Assembly: GCA_030833725.1 (NCBI GenBank)
Contig: JAURGP010000004.1
Span: 1-64,000, forward strand
DNA length: 64,000 nucleotides
Source of the DNA: Candidatus Kapaibacterium sp.
Lineage (GTDB): Bacteria; Bacteroidota; Ignavibacteria; Kapaibacteriales; Kapaibacteriaceae
Direction of reading: 5' to 3'
The notes under the pieces are model-generated. The model was not told where the DNA came from. It ran no database searches and saw only the letters and a program-made list of their open reading frames with translations. Numbering within the stretch: position 1 is the stretch's first letter; the number at the start of each line of letters is the position of its first letter. The translations under genes and the position numbers were made by a program. This document shows, one piece after another, positions 62,162-64,000 of this stretch.

Positions 62162-64000
62162 TCAGATTTCGACGTTACCACCTACTTCCAGCACTCTCTT
62201 GAACGGAATGCCGAAGTACTTAACGGGTGTGCGCGAGTTGCGATGGAGAAACTTAAAGATGTGTTTTCTCCACATGGCCATGCCACCAGGGTCCTGAATC
62301 GAGATGGTTTCGTGACCTAGCACAAAGGTTGTGTCGGTGACGTCGATCGGTAATCCCTCTTCGGGCAGCAGCAGGATGTCGGCATGGAGGTCGAGCTGAT
62401 CCATGAAGCCATAGCGCACGACCACCGTCCAGAATCCTTGCGGATACTCGTTGATCGTGATGCGACCCTCAGCACTCTTGTTGACACGGGCAACGGTTTC
62501 GGTAACGACACTCAGCACAATGATGTTCTCGTGGCGACTACGGTTGTAGCGCACGTTCGAGACCAACGATGGGGGCGCAATCCCTTGATACCCCGACATG
62601 TAGATCGCCGTGCCTGGAACGGTAGGATAGATTTCGCTGTAGGTCACGAATTCCTCGATCTTCATCGTGCGTCGCTTGATGGCACTTCCCAGCAGCGATC
62701 GTCCCTTGCGCCACGTGAGGAAGATGATCAGAATGGCACCGGCAAGAGCAAGGGGAACCCAGCCCCCATCCGGAATCTTGACGGCGTTGGCAGCCCAGAA
62801 GGATGCGTCAACGGCCAAAAACGACAGCGTCGCCAGCAGCGATAGCGCAACAGACCACTTGGCAATCTGACGCATGGCGTGCCATGCAATGAGGCTGGTA
62901 ATCACCATCGTGGTCGAGACGGCAATGCCGTACATGGCGGCGAGGTTGCTGGACGTTTTAAAGTTTAGCACCAAGAACACCGTTACCACAAAAAGCGCCC
63001 AGTTGATAAACGGAATGTAGATCTGACCCCGTTCGGTATGGGACGTATGGAGCACCTTCAGACGTGGAAGGTTGCCCAGCTGTAGGGCCTGCCACGTGAG
63101 TGAAAAGGCCCCACTAATCACGGCCTGCGAGGCAATCACCGTAGCAAAGGTGGAGATGATCACCAGCGGAATCACGCCCCATGACGGGACGAGATGGAAG
63201 AAGGGATTGGCCACCACGGCCGCATCGGCACCCTCGCGCATGAGGAGGGCTCCCTGGCCGAAGTAGTTCAGGAGCAGAGCAGGAAACACCAGCATGAACC
63301 AGCCATTACGGATCGGCTTGGGTCCGAAGTGTCCCATGTCGGCGTAGACGGTTTCGCCACCGGTCACCACGAGGAAGACCGAACCCAACACCAAGGCCCC
63401 CTGCAGTCCATGATGGGCGAAGTAGTCAATAGCGTACATCGGGTTGATGGCCAAGAGCACATCAGGGGTCTGCGCAATCGAGATCGCGCCCAACGTCCCC
63501 ATGAGTCCAAACCAAAACATCGTGAACGGACCGAAGATCTTGCCAACGCTACCGGTACCTCGCGACTGGATCGCAAACAGACCCAGCAGGATGGCGATCG
63601 TCAGTGGAATGATGTAGGTGGACATGTCCGGCGAGAACACGGTCAGGCCCTCTACGGCTGAGAGAACCGAGATGGCAGGAGTGATCACGCCGTCACCGTA
63701 GAGCAGCGACGCACCAAACAGACCCAGTACTGTGACAGCCAGTAGTGCCTTGCGATTTCGAACGAAGGGTGATACGAGTTCCATGAGGGCCATCTCGCCA
63801 CCCTCGCCTTTGTTATCAAAGCGCATGATCACCGTGAGGTACTTCACGGACACCACGAGGGTAAGAGCCCAGAAGATGAGCGACAAAATGCCGTACACCT
63901 CACGCATGCCGGTTTCCAGGCCATAGTGCTCGGAGAAACACTCCTTGATGGCATAGAGGGGGCTGGTACCAATGTCTCCGTACACCACGCCAATGGCGGC
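62162..64000 (-). CDS. kup: KUP-family potassium transporter, N-terminus beyond window edge
   Basis: VYGDIGTSPLYAIKECF; GVITPAISVLSAVEGL; GGETVYADMGHFGPKPIRNGW; NYFGQGALLM. Confidence 0.95.
   Translation of the reverse strand, partial: AAIGVVYGDIGTSPLYAIKECFSEHYGLETGMREVYGILSLIFWALTLVVSVKYLTVIMRFDNKGEGGEMALMELVSPFVRNRKALLAVTVLGLFGASLLYGDGVITPAISVLSAVEGLTVFSPDMSTYIIPLTIAILLGLFAIQSRGTGSVGKIFGPFTMFWFGLMGTLGAISIAQTPDVLLAINPMYAIDYFAHHGLQGALVLGSVFLVVTGGETVYADMGHFGPKPIRNGWFMLVFPALLLNYFGQGALLMREGADAAVVANPFFHLVPSWGVIPLVIISTFATVIASQAVISGAFSLTWQALQLGNLPRLKVLHTSHTERGQIYIPFINWALFVVTVFLVLNFKTSSNLAAMYGIAVSTTMVITSLIAWHAMRQIAKWSVALSLLATLSFLAVDASFWAANAVKIPDGGWVPLALAGAILIIFLTWRKGRSLLGSAIKRRTMKIEEFVTYSEIYPTVPGTAIYMSGYQGIAPPSLVSNVRYNRSRHENIIVLSVVTETVARVNKSAEGRITINEYPQGFWTVVVRYGFMDQLDLHADILLLPEEGLPIDVTDTTFVLGHETISIQDPGGMAMWRKHIFKFLHRNSRTPVKYFGIPFKRVLEVGGNVEI

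Overview
Gene-dense chromosomal window from a Bacteroidota/FCB-group bacterium, possibly Kapabacteria- or Chlorobi-like. The assignment rests on type A T9SS C-terminal sorting domains, a TonB-dependent receptor, IgGFc-binding-domain secreted proteins, kynurenine 3-monooxygenase and TAnnTTTG-like promoter elements. I annotate about 48 CDSs. These include housekeeping genes (prfA, transaldolase, trmB, aat, secD/secF, purA, ppx/gppA, degP-like, PBP1A, ctpA-like, kup) and long runs of secreted, lipoprotein or outer-membrane genes. I saw no rRNA, tRNA, CRISPR array, transposase or prophage. The most unusual signals are at DNA level. (1) The 10-mer GTAGGGGGCT occurs at least 10 times on both strands, in several reading frames, against roughly 0.1-0.2 expected. 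It looks like an unnamed chromosomal signal (Chi-, KOPS- or uptake-like, or a modification site). (2) A perfect 28-bp palindrome lies in the STAS gene upstream of purA; both strands translate to PVEFMNSTG. (3) Five GATC sites spaced exactly 6 bp apart form a perfect hairpin upstream of degP. (4) TAnnTTTGC elements sit 3 nt from start codons, suggesting leaderless transcription. (5) Nested ATGA mini-ORFs precede the PBP1A start. (6) A TonB receptor is paired with an internally duplicated T9SS cargo protein. All counts were made by eye and are minimum values; family calls are from motif recognition without database searches.
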